A model generated the notes under the pieces. The model was not told where the DNA came from. It searched no databases and saw only the letters and a list, made by a program, of their open reading frames with translations. A DNA stretch of 64,000 bases from Nonomuraea polychroma (GTDB taxonomy: Bacteria > Actinomycetota > Actinomycetes > Streptosporangiales > Streptosporangiaceae), in assembly GCF_004011505.1 (NCBI RefSeq), contig NZ_SAUN01000001.1, forward strand, positions 1,054,001-1,118,000, written 5' to 3'. The translations under genes and the position numbers were made by a program. Positions 56,354 to 64,000 of the stretch are shown here, in pieces (position 1 is the stretch's first letter; each line of letters starts with the position of its first letter).

Positions 56354-58086
56354 CAGCGGGCCTCCACGGCGTCCTCGCGGGCACGCCGGTCGTGCTCCCA
56401 CAACCGCGCGTAGAGCCCGTCGCGGGCGAGCAACTCCTCGTGCCGTCCCTGCTCGGCCACGCGGCCTTCGTCGAGCACGATGATGCGGTCCGCGCCCCGG
56501 ACGGTGCTCAACCGGTGCGCGATGACCAGGACCGTACGGTCTCGCGCGACCTCGCTGAGCGCGTCCTGCACGCGTGCCTCGTTCTCCGGGTCGGCGCTCG
56601 CGGTCGCCTCGTCGAGCACGAGCACCGGCCGGTCGGCCAGGATCGCCCGGGCGATGCACACCCGCTGCCGCTCGCCTCCTGACAATTCGGCGTCCTCGCC
56701 GACCACGGAGTCCAGCCCGCGCGGGAGCTCGTCGAGCCGGTCCAGGATCTGCGCCTTGCCGGCCGCCGCGCGGACGGCGGCGTCGTCGGCGTCCGGGTGC
56801 GCGAGGCGGATGTTGTCCCGGATGCTCATGCGCAGCAGCGCGGAGTCCTGGAACACGAAAGCCACGTGGCGGTACAGCTCGGCGGGATCGATGTCCCTCA
56901 GGTCGACGCCGTGCAGCCGCACCGAGCCCTGCTCCGGGTCGTCGAACCGGGGCAACAGTTTCGCCAGGGTGGACTTGCCGGAGCCGGAGGGGCCGACGAG
57001 GGCCGTGACCGTGCCGCGCTCCAGGTCGAGATCGACGCCGTCCAGCGCGACCACGTCGCCGTAGGCGTACCGGACGCCGCGCATGCGCACCACCGGGCCC
57101 GGGGTGTCCGGGTCGGGCACGACAGGATCGGCCGGAACGGGCAGCTCCGGCGCGGAGAGGACCTCCCGGATGCCGCGAGCCACGGCCAGCGCCGTCACCA
57201 GCGGATGCACCGACATCATGACGGTCATGAGACCGGCGGTGGTGACGGTCCCGAACACGAGGAAGGCGATGAAGCTCGTCAACGGCAGCTGCCCCGCGGC
57301 CGTGAGCACGCCGCCCGCGGTCGCCACGACGACCAGGACGCTCGGCGGCGAGATGAGGATCTCCGCGATGACACTGGCGACGCTCGTCGCCCTCGCCCAG
57401 TCCAGGAAGAACCGCGCGAAGCTCCGCGACACCTCCTGGAACCTGCGGCTGGCCAGCCCCGGGGTCCCGAACGCCTTGACGACCGCGATGCCGTTGACGA
57501 ACTCCACCGCGGCGCCGCTCAGCCGGGTCAGCCACGCCATGAACTCCGGATATTTCGTCCCCGCCCCGGCCATCGCCCGCTGGTACACGACGAGCCCGAC
57601 CACCATCGGAAGCAGGCTGATCAGCGCCATCCGCCAGTCGACGGTGAAGAGATACACGATCGCCACCACCGGCGGGATCGCCGCGGCGGTGACCTCGACG
57701 ACGGAGTGGGCGATGAGCTGGTGGAGCGCGGCGACGTCGTCCTCGACCGTCTTCTTCACGGTGCCGGAGTTGCGGTCGGTGAACCAGCCGAGGGGCAGCC
57801 TGCGCAGCTTGCCGAGGAGTTCCCGGCGGATGCGGAACGACACCCGGATGTCCGCCAGATGCGTCAGCACTGTCGCGCCTGCGGTGCCCAGTTGTTTGAC
57901 GGCCAGGGCGACGAGCGCGACGACGATGATCGGGCCCACATCCGTGTCCCCGTGTAACAGCCGCCGGCTGATCTCCACCACGGCGATCAACGGCGCCATC
58001 CCGGCCAGCGCGCTGACGCCGGTCAGGATGCCGCACCCGATGAGGGTGGCACGGGCAGGAGCCAACACCGAACTGGACGAGGACAT
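56353..58086 (-). CDS. ABC half-transporter, membrane plus ATPase domains (IrtA/YbtP-like position)
   Basis: A 577-residue partner of the previous gene and first gene of the operon. Membrane domain at about 15-300 (FRIRRELLGKLRRLPLGWFT and GTVKKTVEDDVAALHQLIAH are typical loops). ATPase: Walker A LVGPSGSGKSTLAKLLPRFD near 367, signature AELSGGERQRVCIARAIL near 468, Walker B PVLVLDEATASADPENE near 488, H-loop LVIAHRLST near 523. It lacks the extra siderophore-interacting reductase domain of IrtA. The iron box at 58116 lies 30 bases upstream of its start, so expression should rise when iron is scarce. Confidence 0.86.
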   Translation of the reverse strand: MSSSSSVLAPARATLIGCGILTGVSALAGMAPLIAVVEISRRLLHGDTDVGPIIVVALVALAVKQLGTAGATVLTHLADIRVSFRIRRELLGKLRRLPLGWFTDRNSGTVKKTVEDDVAALHQLIAHSVVEVTAAAIPPVVAIVYLFTVDWRMALISLLPMVVGLVVYQRAMAGAGTKYPEFMAWLTRLSGAAVEFVNGIAVVKAFGTPGLASRRFQEVSRSFARFFLDWARATSVASVIAEILISPPSVLVVVATAGGVLTAAGQLPLTSFIAFLVFGTVTTAGLMTVMMSVHPLVTALAVARGIREVLSAPELPVPADPVVPDPDTPGPVVRMRGVRYAYGDVVALDGVDLDLERGTVTALVGPSGSGKSTLAKLLPRFDDPEQGSVRLHGVDLRDIDPAELYRHVAFVFQDSALLRMSIRDNIRLAHPDADDAAVRAAAGKAQILDRLDELPRGLDSVVGEDAELSGGERQRVCIARAILADRPVLVLDEATASADPENEARVQDALSEVARDRTVLVIAHRLSTVRGADRIIVLDEGRVAEQGRHEELLARDGLYARLWEHDRRAREDAVEAR

Positions 58087-58115
58087 GCGGCACCCTTCGC
58101 CACGGAATGATCAAG

Positions 58116-58134
58116 TTAGGTTAGGCTAACCATA
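58116..58134. promoter_or_regulatory. Iron box (IdeR/DmdR1 type), TTAGGTTAGGCTAACCATA
   Basis: It matches the actinobacterial iron-box consensus TTAGGTTAGGCTAACCTAA at 17 of 19 positions, including the whole core. It sits 30 bases before the ATG of the first ABC gene, where a bound Fe-loaded repressor would block transcription. Confidence 0.85.
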
Positions 58135-58177
58135 CTTTCCTGGCTCGGTCCAGGTTGCCTAGCCGCCGTCATCGTAA

Positions 58178-58192
58178 TGAAAATGATTGTCG
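58178..58192. promoter_or_regulatory. Zur-like box TGAAAATGATTGTCG
   Basis: It resembles the actinobacterial Zur consensus, which I recall as TGAAAATGATTTTCA, differing at two positions. It lies 44 bases beyond the iron box and 92 bases before the ABC start, in an AT-rich patch. It could serve the minus-strand ABC operon or the plus-strand remnant. A generic Fur-like site is the alternative reading. Confidence 0.5.
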
Positions 58193-58308
58193 TTTGCTAG
58201 CCTGCGGCTTCCTTTGGTCAAGAGATCGGATCTCCCTGCTGGCCATAACGAAATAGAAGGTTTACGATCCGGAAATAGGTCCGATGTGTCCGGGAAGCGG
58301 GAGCCCTT

Positions 58309-58581
58309 ATGCCGACCGCCACGCCGTTACGTCTGTGTGCCGCACTTCTCCTGTCCCTCTGCCTCCTCTCCGCCTCTCCCGCCCGGGCCGCCGAACAGAG
58401 CTGGAGGATCTCCGGTCTCCCCGGCGGCCCGACGGCGGAGCTCGCGCTCGACCCGGAGGCGGGCACACTCACCCTGGCCGCGGACCGCGGCGCCACCCGG
58501 GTCATGGCTGTCCGGCCGCCCGGCCGACCATGTGGTGCTGGCCCGGCGCAGCGGCGTGCACGCCCGGATCACGAGGTGTAA
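58309..58581 (+). pseudogene. Truncated secreted glycoside-hydrolase N-terminus
   Basis: ATG 58309 has GGGAG 6 bases upstream and opens a clear signal peptide (LRLCAALLLSLCLLSASPAR, cut after ARA). The following stretch, EQSWRISGLPGGPTAELALD then PEAGTLTLAADRGATRVM, resembles the first strands of secreted hydrolases such as GH97. After about 65 residues the frame becomes arginine/proline-rich and stops at 58581, which looks like a frameshift or deletion junction. The rest of the enzyme is gone; the GH95 gene starts 57 bases later. The region 58200-58308 upstream holds the perfect palindrome GAGATCGGATCTC (58222-58234). Confidence 0.45.
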
Positions 58582-58637
58582 CCAATAGACCTCCGATCTC
58601 AGCTCGCATCACACATCCGATGTATAGGTGTACCCAC

Positions 58638-61055
58638 ATGAAGAAACGGTTATTGGCAGGGCCGATCGCGCTGGCTCTCGGCGCGGCGCTGACCGTGGTT
58701 CCGGCCACGCAGGCGCAGGCCGGGCACGCGGCGCAGCCGTACACGCTCTGGTACGACGAGCCGGCCCCCGACACGAACCAAGGCTGGGAGACGCGGTCGC
58801 TGCCCATCGGCAACGGCGCCATGGGCGCCACAGTGTTCGGCGGTGTGCAGGCCGAGCGGCTGCAGTTCAACGACAAGACCCTGTGGACCGGCGGCCCCGG
58901 CGTCTCCGACTACACCTTCGGCAACTGGGACACGCCGCGGCCCGGCGCGCTGGAGGCCATCAGGGAGCGGATCTGGAAGGAAGGCGGCATCTCGCCGAAC
59001 GACGTGCTGGCCGCGCTCGGGCACAAGTCGGACACGCCGCGCCATCGCAGGTTCGGCGCGTACCAGAGCTTCGGCGACGTGCGTCTGGCCTTCCCCGACC
59101 TGCCGGCGCAGGTGGCGGACTACCGCAGGGAGCTCGACATCTCGCGCGGCGTGGCCGGTGTGTCGTTCACGGCCGGCGGCGTGCGTCACACCCGCGAGTA
59201 CTTCGCCTCCGCGCCCGCCGGAGTGATCGCGGCCAGGCTCGCCGCCGACCGCCCCGGCGGAGTGACGTTCACCGCCAGGATCGCCGTGCCCGCCAACCGC
59301 TCGGCGACCGCCACGGCCGCCGCCGGCCGGATCACCGTCAAGGGGGCGCTGACCAGCAACGCGATGGCGTACGAGGCCCAGCTGCAGGTCCTCAACCAGG
59401 GCGGGAGCAGGACCGACAACCCCGACGGGACCGTCACCGTGACCGGGGCGGACTCCGTGGTGCTCATCATCGGCACGGGCACCGACTACGCCCCCGACTA
59501 CCCGACGTACAAGGGCGAGGACCCGCACGCCAAGCTCACCGCGCGGGTCGACGCCGCCGCGGCCCGCGGCTACGCCAGGCTGCTGTCCGCGCACCGGGCC
59601 GATCACGCCGCCCTGTTCGACCGGGTACGGCTGGACCTGGGCGGCAGCCTGCCCGCCGTGCCGACCGACGACCTGCTCGCCCGGTACGGCACCGACCCGG
59701 CCGCCGACCGGGCGCTGGAGCAGCTCTACTACCAGTACGGCCGCTACCTGCTCATCGCCTCGTCCCGCCCGGGATCGTTGCCGGCGAACCTCCAAGGCGT
59801 GTGGAACGTCCTCGAAGCGCCGCCGTGGCAGTCGGACTACCACCTCAACATCAACCTGCAGATGAACTACTGGCCGGCCGAGATGACCAACCTGGCCGAG
59901 CTGGCCGAACCCCTGCACGCCTACGTGGACGGGCTGCGCGAACCGGGCCGGGTCACCGCCAAGCAGATGTTCGGGGCAGACGGCTGGGTCGCCCACCACG
60001 CCTCGAACATCTTCGGCCACACCGGCGCCTGGGACCATCCCGCCTACTTCTTCCCCGAGTCGGGCGCCTGGCTGGTGCTGCAGCTCTACGACCACTACCG
60101 GTTCACGCTGGACAAGCAGTTCCTGAAGCGGACCGCGTACCCGATCATGAAGGAGACGGCGGCGTTCTGGCACGACTTCCTGCAGACCGACCCCAGGGAC
60201 GGCAAGCTCGTCGCCATCCCGAGCCGATCTCCCGAGATCGGCCCCACCACGGCGGGGGCCGCGATGTCGCAGCAGATCCTCTGGCACCTGTTCACCGACC
60301 TGCGTGAGGCCGCCGAACTGGTGGGCGACGGGAAGGAGGCGGCCGTGGCCGGCGACGTGCTGGCCAAGCTCGACCCTGGCCTGCGGATCGGCCGGTGGGG
60401 GCAACTGCAGGAGTGGAAGGAGGACATCGACGACCCGGCGGAGACCCACCGGCACGTCTCCCACCTGTTCTCGGTGCACCCGGGGCGGCAGGTCTCGCCG
60501 CGGACGACGCCGGAGCTCGCCGAGGCGGCCAAGGTCTCGCTCAATGCCCGCACCGACGCGGGCACCGGCTGGAGCAAGGCCTGGAAGATCAACTTCTGGG
60601 CGCGGCTGCTCGACGGCGACCGCGCGCACAAGCTGCTGGGCGACCAGCTGCAGAGCAGCACGCTGGCCAACCTGTGGGACACGCACCCGCCGTTCCAGAT
60701 CGACGGCAACTTCGGCGCCACCTCCGGCATGACGGAGATGTTGCTGCAGAGCCACCTCGAGGTGATCGACCTGCTGCCGGCGCTGCCCGCCGCCTGGGCG
60801 GACGGCAGCGTGAGCGGGCTGCGGGCCCGCGGCGCCCACACCGTGGGCCTGACGTGGAACTCGGGGCGGCTGTCCGAGGCGCGCCTCACGGCCGGCGAGG
60901 GCGGCACGGTCACCGTGCGAAGTGACGCCTTCCGCGGCGGGGTCCGGGTCACGACGGACCGCGGGCGGCCGATCGCGCACACCGCCGACGGCGACACCGT
61001 GACCTTCCGGACCCGGCCCGGCGGGGACTACCGGATCGTCCCGGCCGGCCGGTAG
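58638..61055 (+). CDS. Secreted GH95 alpha-L-fucosidase family enzyme
   Basis: An 805-residue exported enzyme that cleaves alpha-L-fucosyl (or alpha-L-galactosyl) residues by inversion. A signal peptide (KRLLAGPIALALGAALTVVP, cut near AQA-GHA) is followed by the N-terminal beta domain opening TLWYDEPAPDTNQGWETRSL and PIGNGAMGATVFGG. The helical barrel has the catalytic Asn pair in YHLNINLQMNYWPAEMTNL near 404-406, the acid Glu in SRSPEIGPTTAG near 533, and the Asp in FQIDGNFGATSGMTEMLLQS near 688. ATG 58638 follows AGGTGTACCCAC. No transporter for fucose is adjacent. A terminator hairpin follows. Confidence 0.9.
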   Translation: MKKRLLAGPIALALGAALTVVPATQAQAGHAAQPYTLWYDEPAPDTNQGWETRSLPIGNGAMGATVFGGVQAERLQFNDKTLWTGGPGVSDYTFGNWDTPRPGALEAIRERIWKEGGISPNDVLAALGHKSDTPRHRRFGAYQSFGDVRLAFPDLPAQVADYRRELDISRGVAGVSFTAGGVRHTREYFASAPAGVIAARLAADRPGGVTFTARIAVPANRSATATAAAGRITVKGALTSNAMAYEAQLQVLNQGGSRTDNPDGTVTVTGADSVVLIIGTGTDYAPDYPTYKGEDPHAKLTARVDAAAARGYARLLSAHRADHAALFDRVRLDLGGSLPAVPTDDLLARYGTDPAADRALEQLYYQYGRYLLIASSRPGSLPANLQGVWNVLEAPPWQSDYHLNINLQMNYWPAEMTNLAELAEPLHAYVDGLREPGRVTAKQMFGADGWVAHHASNIFGHTGAWDHPAYFFPESGAWLVLQLYDHYRFTLDKQFLKRTAYPIMKETAAFWHDFLQTDPRDGKLVAIPSRSPEIGPTTAGAAMSQQILWHLFTDLREAAELVGDGKEAAVAGDVLAKLDPGLRIGRWGQLQEWKEDIDDPAETHRHVSHLFSVHPGRQVSPRTTPELAEAAKVSLNARTDAGTGWSKAWKINFWARLLDGDRAHKLLGDQLQSSTLANLWDTHPPFQIDGNFGATSGMTEMLLQSHLEVIDLLPALPAAWADGSVSGLRARGAHTVGLTWNSGRLSEARLTAGEGGTVTVRSDAFRGGVRVTTDRGRPIAHTADGDTVTFRTRPGGDYRIVPAGR

Positions 61056-61064
61056 ACGGACACG

Positions 61065-61094
61065 GGCCCGAGCCGCCGGAGGCGGTCTCGGGCC
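61065..61094 (+). terminator. Strong hairpin after the GH95 gene
   Basis: GGCCCGAGCCGCC and GGCGGTCTCGGGCC pair along 13 bases with one bulge and a 3-base loop (GGA), 10 bases after the stop. Confidence 0.65.
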
Positions 61095-61154
61095 TGCGCC
61101 CGGCATCCGCGGGCCCCTAGGGGGTAGGGGGTGAGCAGGGGAAAGGAGGCTGTC

Positions 61155-62009
61155 ATGCACCACAACGGCCTGCGTACCGCGGTCCTGATCGGTGCTCTGT
61201 CCGCCTTGATCATTCTGGTGGGGTGGTGGCTCGGCGGCGGGCGCGGGGTGCAGATCGCCGTCCTGGTCGCACTCGTGAGCAACGCCGTCGCCTACTTCTT
61301 CTCGGACAAGATCGCGCTGTCGTCGATGCGCGCGAAGCCGGTCGGCCCGTCCGACTGGCCCGAACTGCACAGGATGGTCCGGGAGCTGTCGGACCGGGCC
61401 GGACAGCCCATGCCCCGGTTGTACATGTCGCCGATCCTGCAGCCCAACGCGTTCGCCACCGGCCGCAACCCGGAGCACGCCGCGGTCTGCGTGACCTACG
61501 GGATCACCCAGATGCTGAACGAGCGTGAGCTGCGCGCCGTCATCGGGCACGAGTTGTCCCACGTGTACAACCGCGACATCCTGATCTCTTCGGTCGCGGG
61601 GGCGCTGGCCACGATGATCACCTACCTGGCGTACATGGTGGGGTTCTTCGGCGGTGGCGGCCGCAACAACGAGGGGCCGGGCGTGTTCGGGGCGTTGGTG
61701 CTGATGATCCTGGGGCCGATGGCCGCCGCGATGATCCAGTTGGCCATCTCGAGGGCGCGGGAGTACCAGGCGGACGAATCGGGCGCCCAGTTGACGCAGG
61801 ACCCGCTGGGACTGGCCGCCGCACTGCGGAAGATCGATGCCGGTACGCGGCAGGTCCCGCTCCCTCAGAACGCGCGGCTGGAGTCGACCTCCCACCTCAT
61901 GATCGCCAACCCGTTCCGCGGTGGCGGTCTCGGGCGGCTGTTCGCCACGCACCCGCCCATCGCCGATCGGATTCGGCGGCTGGAGTCCATGGCCGGGATT
62001 CGGGGGTGA
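61155..62009 (+). CDS. htpX: Membrane zinc metalloprotease HtpX (M48)
   Basis: A 284-residue membrane-bound protease for quality control of membrane proteins. Two membrane segments lie at the N-terminus (TAVLIGALSALIILVGWWLG, VQIAVLVALVSNAVAYFF) and two in the middle (ISSVAGALATMITYLAYMVG, FGALVLMILGPMAAAMIQLA). The zinc motif is VIGHELSHVYNRD near 131-136, with the third ligand Glu in SRAREYQADESGA near 208. The start at 61155 has AAAGGAGG upstream; a longer GTG frame does not. Confidence 0.93.
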   Translation: MHHNGLRTAVLIGALSALIILVGWWLGGGRGVQIAVLVALVSNAVAYFFSDKIALSSMRAKPVGPSDWPELHRMVRELSDRAGQPMPRLYMSPILQPNAFATGRNPEHAAVCVTYGITQMLNERELRAVIGHELSHVYNRDILISSVAGALATMITYLAYMVGFFGGGGRNNEGPGVFGALVLMILGPMAAAMIQLAISRAREYQADESGAQLTQDPLGLAAALRKIDAGTRQVPLPQNARLESTSHLMIANPFRGGGLGRLFATHPPIADRIRRLESMAGIRG

Positions 62010-62015
62010 GCTGAC

Positions 62016-62171
62016 ATGGTCGCGCACGCTGGGGAGAAGGCAGAGGAGAGCGGCGTTTTCCACTGCGCCAAGTGCAGCGAGAAGGTCGAGGTGAAGAAGG
62101 GGGCGAAGATCCCCAAGTGCCCGAACGGGCACACCACCTTCGACCGCCGAACCAACGAACCGGGCCGCTGA
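62016..62171 (+). CDS. Small zinc-ribbon protein, 51 residues
   Basis: ATG 62016, six bases after htpX, opens a 51-codon frame: MVAHAGEKAEESGVFHCAKC, then SEKVEVKKGAKIPKCPNGHT and TFDRRTNEPGR. The spacing CAKC-x14-CPNGH is a classic treble Cys/Cys/Cys/His (or Cys-His) zinc ribbon (rubredoxin-like knuckles). Charge and size suggest a nucleic-acid- or protein-binding ribbon. Position suggests co-transcription with htpX. No family name is claimed. Confidence 0.7.
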   Translation: MVAHAGEKAEESGVFHCAKCSEKVEVKKGAKIPKCPNGHTTFDRRTNEPGR

Positions 62172-62267
62172 CGCCACCGCCGCGCCGCGCTCCGTCGGGT
62201 CCGTGCCGATCTGTGGCGCTGTCCGGTGAGCGTGCACGGGTCGGGGTGTTGTTGAGTTGCCGGGGCT

Positions 62268-63593
62268 ATGAGGTCGATGCGGGTGCTTCAGGAAATGCGG
62301 CGGCTGGCGGAGCGGACGCCGCCGGAGCGAGAGCGGCATGTCGATCTGCTCCGCGCGATCGCCATCACGGCCGTCGTCGTCGGGCACTGGCTGGCGGTGC
62401 ACGTGCAGGCGGTCCCCTGGGGGGGCGTCCAGGCCGGCAACGTGCTGGAGATCGTGCCGTGGACACGTCCTCTGACCTGGCTGTTCCAGGTCATGCCTGT
62501 CTTCTTCCTGGTCGGCGGGTACGCCAACGCCCTCTCACTGACCGCTCACCGCGACCGCGGCGGCGACGCGGCCGGCTGGGTGTTGCGCCGTACCGACCGG
62601 CTCGTGCGGCCCACCACCGTCGTGCTGGCCGTGCTGACGGGCTCGGCCCTGGCGGCGCGGGCACTGGGGGCCGATCCCGGACTGGTCGGCACCGCGGTGT
62701 GGGCGGCCGGGATCCCGCTGTGGTTCCTGGTGGCCTACCTGGCCGTGGTCGTCCTCACCCCGCTGACACACGCCCTCCACCGCCGGTACGGCCTGGCCGT
62801 GCCGATCGTGCTGACGGTTCTGGTCGGCGTCGGGGACGCCGCCCGGCTGGGGCTGGAGACGCCCGTCGCGGCTGAGGGAAACTTCGTTTTGGCCTGGCTG
62901 GCCATTCATCAGCTGGGCTTCGCCTGGCAGGACGGGCGGCTGCCGGCACGGCCGGGCGTCGGAGTGCCGATGGCGTTCGCCGGGCTGGTCGTGCTGGTGC
63001 TGCTGACCGTGGCAGGGCCCTATCCGATCAGCATGGTGGGGCTCGCGGGGGAGGAGATCCAGAACACCTCGCCTCCCACGCTCGCGCTGCTCGCGCTGGC
63101 GGCGACGCAGACCGGGCTCGCCCTGTCGCTCCGCGGTCCGGCCGCCCGGTGGTTGCGGCGGCCCCGGCCCTGGACGGTGGTCGTGGCGGTCAACTCGGTC
63201 ATCATGACGCTGTTCCTGTGGCACATGACGGCTGCCGTGCTCGGCGCGCTGGCATTGCACCGGACGGGCGTTTTGGTGAATCCGCCCGCGTCGCCCGCAT
63301 GGCTGCTCATGCGGCTGCCCTGGCTGGCCGTGCTGACGCTGATCCTCGGCGTGCTGGTGCTGGTGTTCGGGCCCGTCGAGCGGCGCGCCGGCCCCCGCCC
63401 CGCACCGGGAGCCGCGGCCGGCGCGGTGGCGGGCGTGCTCGCGGTCCTCGGCCTGGGCGGGGTGCTCGCGGGCCTCCTCGGGGTCGCGCTGACGGGCCCG
63501 GACGCACACGGTTGGCCCGCCACAACCTTGATCGCCTACTTCACCGGCGCCGGGATCCTGCGCTTCGCCCGGTGGCGATCGGCAGGATCATGA
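62268..63593 (+). CDS. Acyltransferase 3 family membrane protein
   Basis: A 441-residue protein with about ten membrane segments. The family signature is RHVDLLRAIAITAVVVGHWL near 23-42, with the catalytic-type His in VVGHWLA, and MPVFFLVGGYANALSL near 75. NSVIMTLFLWHMTAAVLGAL near 310 is the second conserved block. Such proteins O-acetylate sugars, glycans or antibiotics at the membrane. The acceptor is unknown. The start is ATG 62268 or 62277; neither has a convincing ribosome site. Confidence 0.85.
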   Translation: MRSMRVLQEMRRLAERTPPERERHVDLLRAIAITAVVVGHWLAVHVQAVPWGGVQAGNVLEIVPWTRPLTWLFQVMPVFFLVGGYANALSLTAHRDRGGDAAGWVLRRTDRLVRPTTVVLAVLTGSALAARALGADPGLVGTAVWAAGIPLWFLVAYLAVVVLTPLTHALHRRYGLAVPIVLTVLVGVGDAARLGLETPVAAEGNFVLAWLAIHQLGFAWQDGRLPARPGVGVPMAFAGLVVLVLLTVAGPYPISMVGLAGEEIQNTSPPTLALLALAATQTGLALSLRGPAARWLRRPRPWTVVVAVNSVIMTLFLWHMTAAVLGALALHRTGVLVNPPASPAWLLMRLPWLAVLTLILGVLVLVFGPVERRAGPRPAPGAAAGAVAGVLAVLGLGGVLAGLLGVALTGPDAHGWPATTLIAYFTGAGILRFARWRSAGS

Positions 63594-63597
63594 ACGT

Positions 63598-63611
63598 CAG
63601 GCGCGCGCCTG
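63598..63611. terminator. Palindrome CAGGCGCGCGCCTG after the acyltransferase gene
   Basis: A perfect 14-base palindrome starts 5 bases after the stop. It could fold as a 5-bp stem with a GCGC loop, but without a T run its role as terminator is weak. The rest of 63612-63758 shows nothing I can name. Confidence 0.3.
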
Positions 63612-63758
63612 GGTGCAGGGCGAACCACGGACCCGGCCAAGCTGGGCTCGCGTAACGGCGGGCCACCACTGAAGGGTCAGAGGCCGTTTCCTGGAGGGCC
63701 CTGAGCCGAAGTGCGGCGGGTGGAGAGCCACGGCAGCGCGTAAAATATGAAGCTTTAC

Positions 63759-64000
63759 TCAGCCAAGGCGGGAAAGTTCCTCCTTGCTGAGGTCGAGCGT
63801 GGCGGCGCGGGCGGAGTCGAGGATGGTCTCCGGGCGGCTGGCGCCGGGGATGGGGATGACCACCGGGCTGCGGGCCAGCTCCCAGGCGAGGCAGACCTGC
63901 TGCGGAGACACGCCGCGCTCCGCGGCGATCTCGTTGAAGGCGGAGTTGTGCCGGCCCAGCTCCCCGGTACGGCTGATGCCGCCCAGCGGCGACCACGGCA
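63759..64000 (-). CDS. Aldo/keto reductase, C-terminal part
   Basis: The last 80 codons of an NAD(P)H-dependent aldo/keto reductase run into the window edge. Readable are PWSPLGGISRTGELGRHNSA, then ISP-type spacing ERGVSPQQVCLAWELARSPV and VIPIPGASRPETILDSARAA, the 'P-x-G-A-S/T-R-P' NADPH-binding loop of the family. It ends LDLSKEELSRLG. The N-terminal barrel and catalytic Tyr lie outside the window, so the substrate cannot be told. Confidence 0.85.
   Translation of the reverse strand, partial: PWSPLGGISRTGELGRHNSAFNEIAAERGVSPQQVCLAWELARSPVVIPIPGASRPETILDSARAATLDLSKEELSRLG

Noticed and set aside
58650..62402. A 1250-codon minus-strand frame across the GH95, htpX and zinc-ribbon genes
   Set aside because: It is antisense to clear genes with catalytic motifs; composition is of the shadow type.
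1..64000. CRISPR arrays, insertion sequences, attachment sites, tRNA or rRNA genes
   Set aside because: No regularly spaced repeats, transposase or integrase motifs, cloverleaf sequences or rRNA-like stretches were found on reading the window.

Overview
The window is about 64 kb of very GC-rich chromosome from a filamentous actinomycete. The signs are GTG and TTG starts, dense ATGA/GTGA gene overlaps, a SigB/SigF-type sigma factor, an IdeR/DmdR-type iron box, and many LacI, TetR, IclR and MarR regulators beside catabolic operons. A member of the Streptosporangiales is possible, but that is only an impression. No rRNA, tRNA, CRISPR array, transposase, integrase or phage gene was seen. The region reads as catabolic and accessory chromosome, and several small gene remnants mark past deletions.

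Layout. 1-7.9 kb: end of an MHS transporter, a remnant of an NmrA-like gene, a copper amine oxidase, a STAS protein, small regulators, a stand-alone MetE-type methyltransferase, a SigB-type sigma factor with a candidate terminated leader RNA, and an SDR/small-protein pair with a SigB-like promoter. 7.9-18.2 kb: FAD dehydrogenase, AlkA-type glycosylase, CoA-binding protein, an arginine-rich micro-ORF, a secreted protein, a TetR-controlled hydrolase/MFS/hydrolase operon with duplicated operators, a TIGR03084-type protein, a secreted trypsin-like protease and a flavin reductase. 18.5-29.3 kb: two sugar ABC importers without ATPase genes, two LacI repressors and a GH36 alpha-galactosidase preceded by two lac-type operators. 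29.3-37.5 kb: IclR and TauE/SafE divergent from a D-glucarate/galactarate module (kdgD, gudD, tctCBA, a universal stress protein), then a phosphotransferase. 37.5-39.3 kb: TetR plus FAD monooxygenase.

39.4-51.8 kb is a large aromatic catabolic locus. A PaaX-type repressor is divergent from SDR, amidohydrolase, MaoC, MHS transporter and acyl-CoA ligase genes. This is the gene set expected for CoA-dependent side-chain shortening of hydroxycinnamates (cou type). It is followed by a MarR regulator, an aldehyde dehydrogenase, a benzyl-type alcohol dehydrogenase, a vanillate demethylase (vanA, vanB) with a 71-residue CHC-motif protein overlapping the start of vanB, and an IclR regulator. Together these could take ferulate or coumarate and their aldehydes and alcohols to vanillate or hydroxybenzoate, and vanillate to protocatechuate.

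51.8-58.1 kb is a tightly overlapped five-gene minus-strand operon: two ABC membrane-ATPase half-transporters of the IrtAB/YbtPQ shape, then an ECF module (Trep_Strep-like S component, T component, fused double ATPase). A near-perfect iron box sits in front of it and a Zur-like box a little further upstream. It is the best candidate for an interesting system here: a hybrid metallophore importer. The window ends with a truncated secreted hydrolase remnant, a GH95 alpha-L-fucosidase, HtpX, a small zinc-ribbon protein, an acyltransferase and the end of an aldo/keto reductase.
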